Below, one piece after another: positions 56,601 through 62,992 of a stretch of 64,000 bases of DNA. The stretch comes from Skermania piniformis. Its GTDB lineage: Bacteria > Actinomycetota > Actinomycetes > Mycobacteriales > Mycobacteriaceae. The stretch lies in NCBI RefSeq assembly GCF_019285775.1, contig NZ_CP079105.1, positions 1,674,001 to 1,738,000 on the forward strand, read 5' to 3'. How positions within the stretch are numbered: position 1 is the first letter of the stretch; every line of letters begins with the position of its first letter. The notes beneath the pieces were generated by a model. That model had not been told where the DNA came from. It saw only the letters and a list, made by a program, of their open reading frames with translations, and searched no databases. The translations under genes and the position numbers were made by a program.

Positions 56601-57079
56601 ACGGCCGGATCGCCGGCGTGATCCACGGCGCGGGCGTGTTGGAGGACAAACTGATTCGGCACAAGACCGGTGAGTCGTTCGAGCGGGTGTTCGCCACCAA
56701 GGTCGTCGGTGTCCGAACGCTCGTCGAGCGGCTCCGCGACGACGTCGACGTGGTCGTGTTCTTCTCCAGTATCTCCGGCGTGCTCGGCAATCGGGGCCAA
56801 TCCGACTATGCGGCGGCCGGCGATGTGCTCGACAAGCTCGCGTGGTCGTTGCAGCGGCGGATATCGGGCCGGGTCGTCTCGATCGATTGGGGACCCTGGG
56901 GCGACATCGGGATGGCAGCCGGGCTGGCGGGGGAGTACGCGCGGCGCGGAATCGATCTCATCGATCCGGTACTCGGCGTTGAGGCACTGCTTGCGGAGTT
57001 GGCCACCGGCGACGACGCCCAGGTGATCCTCAGTGCTGCCGATCCGCGGTTGTTCGTCGGGTCCGCCACCGATGTCTGA
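50627..57079 (+). CDS. PUFA-synthase-like megasynthase: ER-like/KS/AT/ACP/KR
   Basis: 2150 residues. Residues 1-230: degenerate nitronate-monooxygenase-like half barrel (CEAGGRVG near 123). Residues 283-570: complete barrel of the PfaD/FabK enoyl-reductase type (IAQGPMSRVSD; GSECGGHVG near 410). KS about 634-1075: Cys821 (DAACAASL), His956 (EAHGTGT), His996 (IGHTKCAAG). AT: GQGSQRPGM and Ser1245 (GGHSYGEL). A Pro/Ala linker leads to one ACP with Ser1619 (LGIDSIKRIEI, the PUFA-type signature). KR about 1880-2120: TGGARGITA, Tyr2061 (DYAAA). No DH is present; the next gene supplies one. Iterative use is inferred because only one ACP is present. Overlaps the next gene by eight bases. Confidence 0.9.
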   Translation: MNIADRRAAESDEVIVLTPFERPDVGIVVAAGRAGISAVLDCGHDRVVAERALAAAARSVDTFGALVREPIDLPANVSSVIVTRPEDVSRYLPRRVLVQVTSVDEARAAVAAGASGVIAKGCEAGGRVGDETTFVLVQRLIAIFDAAPGGVGVWAQGGIGEHTAAACVAGGAAGVVLDSQLALLPESSLPESIRSAVRAMDGSETKIVDGHRVLDRPGSVESPATVPIGQDGAFAHRFARFGSVAAAVAQLHSAIAGHRLLAARHRPLAPDAPFAAAHGLRYPIAQGPMSRVSDRARFAQAVAMAGGLPFLALSLMDGAEVRALLTETTALLGDRPWGVGILGFVPPDVRDAQLAVITDFAPSVALIAGGLPAQTRPLEAHGIPAYLHAPSPGLLDMFLRDGARRFVFEGSECGGHVGPRTSFALWELQIERLLNHPRPDELSVLFAGGIHDARSAAMVAVLAAPLAARGVRVGVLLGTAYLFTTEAVAAGAIEPGFQEVALACDHTALLETSPGHATRCADTAYVRTFEQQAQRLAELEVAPKKAWAELEQLNLGRLRIAAKGLRRDGPAIVRVPPEVQRRDAMYMIGQVAALHEATCSIAELHDDVSVRGTALVRSDLDEEDRRTTNLDRPDDIAVVGVAAIYPGAADTETFWANIVAGTDAVREVPPERWSVETFYDPAATDGRKTPSKWGGFLDEVPFDPLEYGIPPRSLTAIEPVQLLALETARRALDDAGYGEREFDRSRTAVIFGAEAGTDLSSAYNFRAMFPHWVGRLSSELDDALPALSEDSFAGVLANVVAGRIANRLDLGGVSYTVDAACAASLAALDIAAKELATGSADMVLCGGADLHNSINDYLMFASVQALSPTGRCHTFDAKADGTVLGEGVGCVVLKRLADAERDGDRIYAVIKAIAGTSDGKGLGLTAPGKAGQMRALDRAYRQAGISPAAVGLVEAHGTGTVIGDRTELAALTEVYQQAGAASGGCVLGSVKSQIGHTKCAAGIAGLIKATLAIHHGVLPPTANLDQPIDEWQPGTSPFAFLDSARPWTAATRVAAVSAFGFGGANFHAVLRSYAPARTADRWPTELVLARGRDRATALARIEQLLADRPRLRDLARTAAADPGPVQLAVVAGSLDEVREAAAKPADAELGGAIAFLCPGQGSQRPGMLADLFLRFPLLHRWLEFGAAWLPKIYPPQAFTAETRAAQRAALTDTRVAQPALGVVDSAVAELLQLFGVRPDMVGGHSYGELAALGVAGVFTEADLVEVSAARGDCIAAAAEPGVMVAVKASATVTAPLLTGDVVVANHNSPSECVIAGTRAAIDASLAQIAAAGFATRRIDVGCAFHSPLVARAGAAFAERLASVPVHPPRIPVWSNVTAAPHRPDTIRDALAAQITQPVRFAEQIEAMYAAGARIFVETGPGRVLSRLTREILGDRPHLAVAVEDGLLPALARLAGAGVPVDPAPLFWDRDAVLLDTAHRSDARHGTARPTAWLVNGQRARPATAEPPKPVIPVAAAPTTADPAEVVVEYLRNMRSMIATQRDVLLAYLGSGAPHPAPEPTSDPLAPSPRAVEAGLPAPQPPVVTDPLQLVLSIVGERTGYPIETLGVDLDLEADLGIDSIKRIEIVGVLAQRLGSRIDNGGRDQEAVVDQDAVVEELATRKTLGELVAWSTDRMAGRPADTQAPAVSVPAVSVSAPVGRYRLEVVPAPLVDGDRAGTQIAICADGPAGRELADMLRADGADVQQVAPGTPIGDVDTFVDLTPGHDVVAMRGRFERIREAALGGAQKILVATTSDDLGRAEGTGGPAGLIRTLALEWPGITARAVHLESECDTATTLRTELRVADRTVEVGYVGGNRVRPEIVAAALPTVDRPFPLDAESVVLVTGGARGITAKAAIAIAERYGCRIELIGRSPIPADEDPALAGAVDARSLRSLLAADVAAPAEIEARCRRVLADREIRATLAALGELGSYRVADVRSAEFGDLIDELYAIHGRIAGVIHGAGVLEDKLIRHKTGESFERVFATKVVGVRTLVERLRDDVDVVVFFSSISGVLGNRGQSDYAAAGDVLDKLAWSLQRRISGRVVSIDWGPWGDIGMAAGLAGEYARRGIDLIDPVLGVEALLAELATGDDAQVILSAADPRLFVGSATDV

Positions 57080-60000
57080 GCCGGTCGCGGTGGTCGGGAT
57101 GGCTGCGGTATTCCCCGGCGCACCCGATCTCGACGCGTACTGGTCGAATCTCGTCGGCGGGGTCGACGCCGTCACCGCGATCCCGCCGGACCGGATGGAC
57201 ACCGCATTCCGGGACCTGTTCGAGACCACGCGAGGCGGCTTCGTCGCGCCGACCGTCGATCCGGTCGGGTTCGGCATCATGCCGGTCGCCGCGGCGAGTG
57301 CCGAGCCGGACCAGCTGCTGGGCCTGTCGGTGGCTGCCGCGGCGCTTGACGATACCGTCGGTCCGGTCGCTCGGAACCGGACCGGGATCGTTCTCGGTCG
57401 CGGTGCCTACCACACCCCGGGCATCGCACGCCTGGTCGACCGGGTGCGCGCTCCGGTGCAACTCGCGACGACCTTGGCCGAGCTCGGCCTGGATGCCGCG
57501 ACGATCGATGCGGTGGTCGCTGCGTTCGGATCGCGGTCGCAAGCCGGTACGGACCCGATCGGTCTGGTGCCCAACCTGGCCGCGTCGCGGATCGCCAACC
57601 GACTCGACCTCCGCGGGCCGGCCTACACGATCGACGCCGCGTGTGCTTCCAGCCTGCTCGCGATCGACCAGGCCGCCCGGGAACTGACCGAACACCGCTG
57701 CGACGCGATGCTCGCCGGCGGGATCCACCTCTGCCACGACGTCACGCTGTGGACGGTTTTCGCCGAACTCGGTGCCCTGAGCAGGAGTTCGGCGATTCGT
57801 CCGTTCGATCGCCGCGCGGACGGAATCGTGATCGGCGAGGGAGCCGGGGTGATCACGCTGAAGCGTCTCGCCGATGCCGAGCGCGCCGGCGACCGCATCT
57901 ATGCGGTGATTCGCGGCGCCGGCGTGTCCAGCGACGGCCGCGAGTCGGCTGCGATGCGCCCGCGCGTGGACGGCCAGCTCGCTGCGCTCACCGCTGCGTG
58001 GGCCGCCGCCGACTGTGATCCCGCGACGGTCTCGATGGTGGAGGGGCACGGGACAGCCACTCCGGCCGGGGACGAGGTCGAACTCGCCGTGCTCGGCCGA
58101 TTCTTCGGTTCAGCGGCGTCGGCGCCGGTTCGGCCGCTCGGTTCGGTGAAGTCGATGATCGGTCATGCGATGCCCGCTGCCGGTATCGCGGGTCTGATCA
58201 AGACCGCACTCGCGATCCACCACGGTCTCGTGCCGCCGAGCCTGCACTGCGAAGAGCCGAGTGACGCGCTCGCAGCGGCACGATTCCGGGTCCCGGCCGT
58301 AGCCGAACCCTGGTCGGGGATACGACGCGCGGGCGTGAGTGCGTTCGGGTTTGGTGGGATCAACGCGCATGTAGTGCTGGAAGCGCATCCCGCGACGACC
58401 GTGGCGTCGCGAGTCCGACGTCGTCCGACCGGATTGGCGGTATCAGCACGCTCGATCGAGGATCTGCACGCCGCCATCGAGGCGCCCTGGCGATCGGCCG
58501 CCGGGCCGTTCCGGCTGGCTCTGCTGGATCCGACGTCGGACCGGATCAAACTGGCGCACAAAGTTGTAGAGCGTGGTCTCGGCTGGCGCGGCACCAAGGA
58601 CATCTGGTTCACACCGGCTGGGCTCGGCGCCCTCGGCGGTAAACTCGCCTACGTCTTCCCGGGCGTCGAGGCCACGTTTGCGGCGAACCTGGACGGTCTC
58701 GACCTCGCCCCCGACGCGGCGGCCGCTGTTGCGCGAGCGAACACGACGGGGGTCTCCGAGGTCGGCGAGATAGAGGTGCGCGGACACGGGGTATTCGCTC
58801 TCGGCCGGGCACTTGCACAGATCGTGACCGCGCTCGGAGCGAGCCCCGATCTGTTGGCCGGCCACAGCATCGGTGAGTGGACCGCGATGGCGGTCGGCGG
58901 GATGGTCCCGCCGGCGACGGTCGACGCGTTGCTCGCCGAGATCCCGGCCGGCATGGACTATCCCGACGTCCGGTTTGCGGCGATCGGCTGCGGTGTCGAG
59001 GATGCCAGGCCGGCGCTGGACGGTCTGGACGCGATTGCGGTGACCCACGACAACTGCCCGCACCAGACCATCGTGTGCGGGGTGCCCGCTTCGGTGCAGA
59101 CCGCGATCACCCGGCTCGGTCGCCGGGGTGTGCTGTCCCAGGTACTGCCGTTCCGGTCGGGTTTTCACTCGCCACTGTTCACCGACTACCTCGGCCCGCA
59201 CCGGGCGCGCATCGCCGCGATCGCCCTGCAACGTCCGTGCGTGCCACTGTGGTCGGCGACGACCTGTACCCCTTACCCGGACGACCCGACCGCGATCCGA
59301 GTACTCGCTGTCGATCATCTGGTGCGCCCGGTGCGGTTCCGGGAGCTGATCGAGCGGTTGTACGCGGACGGTGTTCGGGCGTTCGTCCAGCTCGGCGTCG
59401 GTAGCCTGGCCGGCTTTGTCGACGACACCTTGCGTGGCCGCGAGTTCCTGGCCATCGCAGCTGCGGCGCAACATCCCCGGCAGCTCTCGCGGGTCGCCTG
59501 TGCCCTGTGGGTCGACGGTTTCACCGAGGACCTCGACCTGGGGATCGAGCAGCCCGGTCGCGGTACCCGGCTGGATCTCGGCGTCCCGCTCGTGCACCTG
59601 GCGGAGTCGGTGTCCCGGCCGCAGTTTCGCCGTGATCCGGCGGGCGGCGCCGGGGTTTCGGGTGGCCCGACTTCCGGTCTTTCGGGCGCGGACGGCACCG
59701 ATCCGGTGCTCGCCGAACTGGTTGCGACGCTGGACGAAGCCGCCGCCGCGAGTCGCGCGGTCGTCGAAGCGTATCGGGCCGGCCGGCCGAGGGTGGTGTC
59801 GACGGTGACGACCATGTCGCGGGTGCTGTCGGTCGAGACCGAGCCGGCGCTCGGCGACCATTGCCTCGTCCGGCAACCCCAGGATGCGTCGGCGGCGGAT
59901 CGCTACCCCGTCGTTCCGATGACCATGATGATCGCGATGATGATCGATGCGGCCGAACGGCACGCGCCCGGTCGGGTGCCGATCGGTTTAGAGGACATTC

Positions 60001-61229
60001 ACGCGGCCCGATGGCTGGCGGTCGCGCCGCCGGTGGAGGTCGAGATCATTGCCCGCGGCGACTCGACGCGGATTCGGGTGGAGATCCGCGGCCATGCCAG
60101 TGGCACGGTGCTGTTGGCAGATCGGTATCCAGCCGCACCCGTACCCGAACTCCCGGAGCTGACCGGTGCGCGGCCGGCTCCGTTCGATGCACGCCGGATG
60201 TACGACGAACGCTGGATGTTCCACGGTCCCCGGTATCAGGGCGTCGGTGTGCTCGGACCGATCGGGGACGATGGCATCGACGGTGTGATCGACGTCCTAC
60301 CCGCCCCAGGTGCGTTGCTCGACTGCGCCGGTCAACTTCTGGGCTGGTGGGTGATGCACACTCGAGCCCAGGATCGCCTCGCGATGCCGGTCGCGATCGA
60401 GCACATCTCGCTGTTCTCGGCCGAACCGGAGGTCGGCCGGCGCGTCGCCTGTCGAGTGCGGCTCCGGCAGGTCGGTGAACGTCAGGTGCAGGCGAATCTC
60501 GAACTCGTCGCCGGGGATCGGGTATGGGCGCGGATCGACGGTTGGATCGACCGGCGGTTCGACACCGACGCGGCTGCGTGGGATGTCTTCCGCCATCCCG
60601 AGCGCAACGTGCTTGCCGACGATGCCGGCGCATACGTCGTGGTCCGCGAACACTGGCGTACGGCTGCGTCTCGCGAGCTGATGCTGCGGCGCTACCTCGG
60701 CGAATCCGAGCGCGCGGTGCACGACGAACTGGGGCCGCGAGCGCGACGTGGCTGGTTGCTGGGTCGGATCGCGATCAAAGATGCCGTCCGGCAGTATCTA
60801 TGGTCTCGTGGCGCGGGCCCGTTGTACCCGATGGAGATCGAAGTGCGCAACGATGCGAGCGGCCGGCCGGTGGTCGATCCGGCGGGAGTGCACGTCTCCG
60901 TCGCGCACAAGGACGACGTCGCGGTGGCGATCGTCTCCGATCGTGCGGTGGGGATCGACATCGAACGCATCGAGCCGCGCAGCGAGTCGTTCGCCGCCTT
61001 GGTGTGTTCGGCCGCCGAACGGGCGCTCGGTGGTCTCGACGACACCGACGAGTGGTTGACCCGGTTGTGGGCGGCGAAGGAGGCTGCGGCAAAGGCGAGG
61101 GGTCACGGACTCGGCGATCCTCGAAGCGTCGAGGTGACCGCACGAAACGGTGGGCGGGTTCGGATCGGTGAGTACTGGATCGCGAGCCGCCGCGAAGGGG
61201 AGGAGATTGTCGCATGGACAGTCCGATGA
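57072..61229 (+). CDS. Second megasynthase: KS/AT/DH/phosphopantetheinyl transferase
   Basis: 1385 residues from ATG 57072, overlapping the previous stop. KS 1-430: Cys191 (DAACASSL), HGTATP and IGHAMPAAG keep both His. AT about 525-830: Ser599 (GHSIGEW), but the usual GQG start is weak (FPGVEAT). DH hot-dog region about 905-1165: His930 (GDHCLVRQ) and Asp in GALLDCAGQ, plus FHGPRYQG. C-terminal PPTase about 1190-1385: HVSVAHKDDVAVAIVSD, GIDIERIE and WAAKEAAAKARG. The PPTase should self-activate the ACPs of the cluster. The arrangement resembles PfaC-like proteins combined with PfaE. It lacks ACP and KR, so it must act with the first synthase. Confidence 0.88.
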   Translation: MSEPVAVVGMAAVFPGAPDLDAYWSNLVGGVDAVTAIPPDRMDTAFRDLFETTRGGFVAPTVDPVGFGIMPVAAASAEPDQLLGLSVAAAALDDTVGPVARNRTGIVLGRGAYHTPGIARLVDRVRAPVQLATTLAELGLDAATIDAVVAAFGSRSQAGTDPIGLVPNLAASRIANRLDLRGPAYTIDAACASSLLAIDQAARELTEHRCDAMLAGGIHLCHDVTLWTVFAELGALSRSSAIRPFDRRADGIVIGEGAGVITLKRLADAERAGDRIYAVIRGAGVSSDGRESAAMRPRVDGQLAALTAAWAAADCDPATVSMVEGHGTATPAGDEVELAVLGRFFGSAASAPVRPLGSVKSMIGHAMPAAGIAGLIKTALAIHHGLVPPSLHCEEPSDALAAARFRVPAVAEPWSGIRRAGVSAFGFGGINAHVVLEAHPATTVASRVRRRPTGLAVSARSIEDLHAAIEAPWRSAAGPFRLALLDPTSDRIKLAHKVVERGLGWRGTKDIWFTPAGLGALGGKLAYVFPGVEATFAANLDGLDLAPDAAAAVARANTTGVSEVGEIEVRGHGVFALGRALAQIVTALGASPDLLAGHSIGEWTAMAVGGMVPPATVDALLAEIPAGMDYPDVRFAAIGCGVEDARPALDGLDAIAVTHDNCPHQTIVCGVPASVQTAITRLGRRGVLSQVLPFRSGFHSPLFTDYLGPHRARIAAIALQRPCVPLWSATTCTPYPDDPTAIRVLAVDHLVRPVRFRELIERLYADGVRAFVQLGVGSLAGFVDDTLRGREFLAIAAAAQHPRQLSRVACALWVDGFTEDLDLGIEQPGRGTRLDLGVPLVHLAESVSRPQFRRDPAGGAGVSGGPTSGLSGADGTDPVLAELVATLDEAAAASRAVVEAYRAGRPRVVSTVTTMSRVLSVETEPALGDHCLVRQPQDASAADRYPVVPMTMMIAMMIDAAERHAPGRVPIGLEDIHAARWLAVAPPVEVEIIARGDSTRIRVEIRGHASGTVLLADRYPAAPVPELPELTGARPAPFDARRMYDERWMFHGPRYQGVGVLGPIGDDGIDGVIDVLPAPGALLDCAGQLLGWWVMHTRAQDRLAMPVAIEHISLFSAEPEVGRRVACRVRLRQVGERQVQANLELVAGDRVWARIDGWIDRRFDTDAAAWDVFRHPERNVLADDAGAYVVVREHWRTAASRELMLRRYLGESERAVHDELGPRARRGWLLGRIAIKDAVRQYLWSRGAGPLYPMEIEVRNDASGRPVVDPAGVHVSVAHKDDVAVAIVSDRAVGIDIERIEPRSESFAALVCSAAERALGGLDDTDEWLTRLWAAKEAAAKARGHGLGDPRSVEVTARNGGRVRIGEYWIASRREGEEIVAWTVR

Positions 61230-61504
61230 ACAGTGAAGCGGAGATCTTGCGCACAGTCGAGCGACTCGTCGTCGAGGTCGCCGGCGACGAGATCCTGTTC
61301 ACCGGCCCGATCGCGATGCAAACCACGTTCAACGGCGATCTGGAGCTGGAGAGCATCGAATTCGTGGCGCTTGCGGAGAAATTGCAGAATCACTACGGCT
61401 CGGCCGTCGACTTCGTCGGCTGGATCTCGACGAAGGAACTCGACGAGATCATCGCCCTGACCGTCGGCGACCTGGTGGAGATGATCGCATCATGCCGCTG
61501 GTAG
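61214..61504 (+). CDS. Free-standing acyl carrier protein
   Basis: 96 residues from ATG 61214, overlapping the PPTase end by 16 bases. The phosphopantetheine Ser47 lies in ELESIEFVALAEKL; the usual DSL is ESI, as in some FAS-II/aryl carrier relatives. The C-terminal helix is normal. It offers a second carrier for the two megasynthases, for starter loading, hand-off to a hydrolase, or transfer to the glycosyltransferase. It overlaps the first hydrolase gene by 13 bases. Confidence 0.85.
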   Translation: MDSPMNSEAEILRTVERLVVEVAGDEILFTGPIAMQTTFNGDLELESIEFVALAEKLQNHYGSAVDFVGWISTKELDEIIALTVGDLVEMIASCRW

Positions 61505-62232
61505 CGGCGAACGGTGTGCAGCTGCACGTGCAGGATCTTGGAACGGCGGGGCCGCCGGTGGTCATGTTGCACGGCTTGCTGATCGGGAGCGCCGCGTCGT
61601 GGTACTTCACCTCGGCCCCGGTGCTTGCGCGTACCCGCCGGGTGCGCGTCTACGACCTGCGTGGGCACGGGATGAGCGAGCTCGCCCGCAGCGACTACAG
61701 CGTGTCCGCGATGGCCGCCGACCTCGCCGCGATTGCCGGTGACGAGCCGGTCGACCTCGTCGGGCACAGCTGGGGCGCTCTGGTCGCATTGCGTTTCGCC
61801 CTGAATCATCCGGCGCGGCTACGTCGGCTGGTGCTGGTCGAGGCGCCGATGCCGCCGTCGAGCATCCCCGAGACGATCGCGTTCGCGGCGAACACCGATC
61901 CGGCCCGGTTGGTGGCGGCGCTGCCGGTCCAACTGCGCGTCCCGGGCCGGCGCCGCGAACGGTTGGTCCGCTCGCTGGAACGGTTGGTATCGCAGACGTC
62001 GCTGGTTGCGGAGCTACTCGCCGAGCGGGAGCCGGATTCGGACGAGCTAACGCACCTGGCGCCGTCGACTCTCCTCGTGTACGGCGATCGGTCGCCGTGT
62101 CGCGATGGCGGACGGCGCCTGGCCGAGGCGATTCCCGACGCTCGCTATACCGAACTGCCGGGCGGACACTATCTGCATCTCGACGCGCGCGATGCGCTCA
62201 CCGAGCTGATCGTGGGACACCTCGATGGTTGA
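61492..62232 (+). CDS. Alpha/beta-hydrolase (putative chain-release or tailoring enzyme)
   Basis: 246 residues. HGLLIGSAASWYFTSAPVL, RVYDLRGHGMSE, nucleophile Ser93 in GHSWGAL, acid in VYGDRSPC, His in GGHYLHLD. The canonical triad is complete. Position inside the PKS operon suggests thioester hydrolysis, lactonisation or ester formation on the ACP-bound chain. The next gene is a close paralogue with the same SWYFTSAP/SSFYFTLASP region, so a duplication with split roles is likely. Overlap of eight bases. Confidence 0.85.
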   Translation: MPLVAANGVQLHVQDLGTAGPPVVMLHGLLIGSAASWYFTSAPVLARTRRVRVYDLRGHGMSELARSDYSVSAMAADLAAIAGDEPVDLVGHSWGALVALRFALNHPARLRRLVLVEAPMPPSSIPETIAFAANTDPARLVAALPVQLRVPGRRRERLVRSLERLVSQTSLVAELLAEREPDSDELTHLAPSTLLVYGDRSPCRDGGRRLAEAIPDARYTELPGGHYLHLDARDALTELIVGHLDG

Positions 62233-62992
62233 CGTGATCGCGAACGGAGTCCGCCATCACGTCCAGCGCTTGGGGCACGGCGAAGAGACCGTCGTGTTCG
62301 TGCACGGGCTGGTGATGGACAACCTGTCCAGCTTCTACTTCACACTCGCCAGTCCAGTGGCGGCGACGTCCGATGTTGTGTTGTACGACCTGCGCGGGCA
62401 TGGCATGTCGGAACGCCCGGCGGCGGGCTACGCGGTCGCCGACCTGGTCTCCGATCTCGCGGCGTTGCTCGCCGCGCTCGCGATCGACCGGCCGGTCGCT
62501 TTGGTCGGCAACAGTTTCGGGGGGTTGGTCGCGCTCGCGTTTGCCGCGAAGTATCCCGACCGGGTCACGCGGCTGGCGTTGATCGATGCGCACGACGGAA
62601 CCGCCGGCTGGGCCGCGCAGATGAGCGCCACGCTGACCCTGCGCGGCACGGCCCGGGACGCGAAGATCGCCGAGTCGTTCGCCGACTGGCTCGGCCGGCA
62701 CAGCGAGCGGAAGCGAAACAGGTTGGTGCGCATCGCGGGAGCCCTTATCGGCGAGACGTCGCTGGTCACCGACCTCGGCACCTCGCCGGCGCTGACCGCC
62801 GAATCACTGGCCCGCATCGTCTGCCCGACACTTGCGCTGTACGGCGAGTTCTCCGATGTGCGCGACCGCGGCGAAGCGCTCGCAGAAACACTGCCTGCCT
62901 GTACTTTTCATTCTTATCCAGGCTGTGGTCATTCGGTCCTGTGGGAGGCTACCGCTGCGGTGCGCACCCGAGTCGTGGAGTTTCTGCGATGA
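62225..62992 (+). CDS. Alpha/beta-hydrolase, paralogue of the preceding gene
   Basis: 255 residues. VHGLVMDNLSSFYFTLASP, LYDLRGHGMSERPAAGYA, Ser97 in GNSFGGL, acid in YGEFSDVRDRG, His in GCGHSVLWE. The acid position holds Glu/Asp rather than the GD of its neighbour. Complete triad. It and the preceding gene share the same overall order and the F/Y-F-T-x-A pattern after the oxyanion loop. Stop overlaps the glycosyltransferase ATG (ATGA). Confidence 0.85.
   Translation: MVDVIANGVRHHVQRLGHGEETVVFVHGLVMDNLSSFYFTLASPVAATSDVVLYDLRGHGMSERPAAGYAVADLVSDLAALLAALAIDRPVALVGNSFGGLVALAFAAKYPDRVTRLALIDAHDGTAGWAAQMSATLTLRGTARDAKIAESFADWLGRHSERKRNRLVRIAGALIGETSLVTDLGTSPALTAESLARIVCPTLALYGEFSDVRDRGEALAETLPACTFHSYPGCGHSVLWEATAAVRTRVVEFLR

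Noticed and set aside
55349-57280. Minus-strand frame of 643 codons opposite the first megasynthase
   Set aside because: Antisense shadow; the ACP and KR motifs on the plus strand are unambiguous.
58443-59963. Minus-strand frame of 506 codons opposite the second megasynthase
   Set aside because: Antisense shadow of the KS-AT-DH region, basic and low complexity.
50627-61229. Enediyne PKS
   Set aside because: DH-PPTase end is similar, but two KS/AT sets, an N-terminal reductase, and no TEBC thioesterase or unbL/U/V genes are seen.
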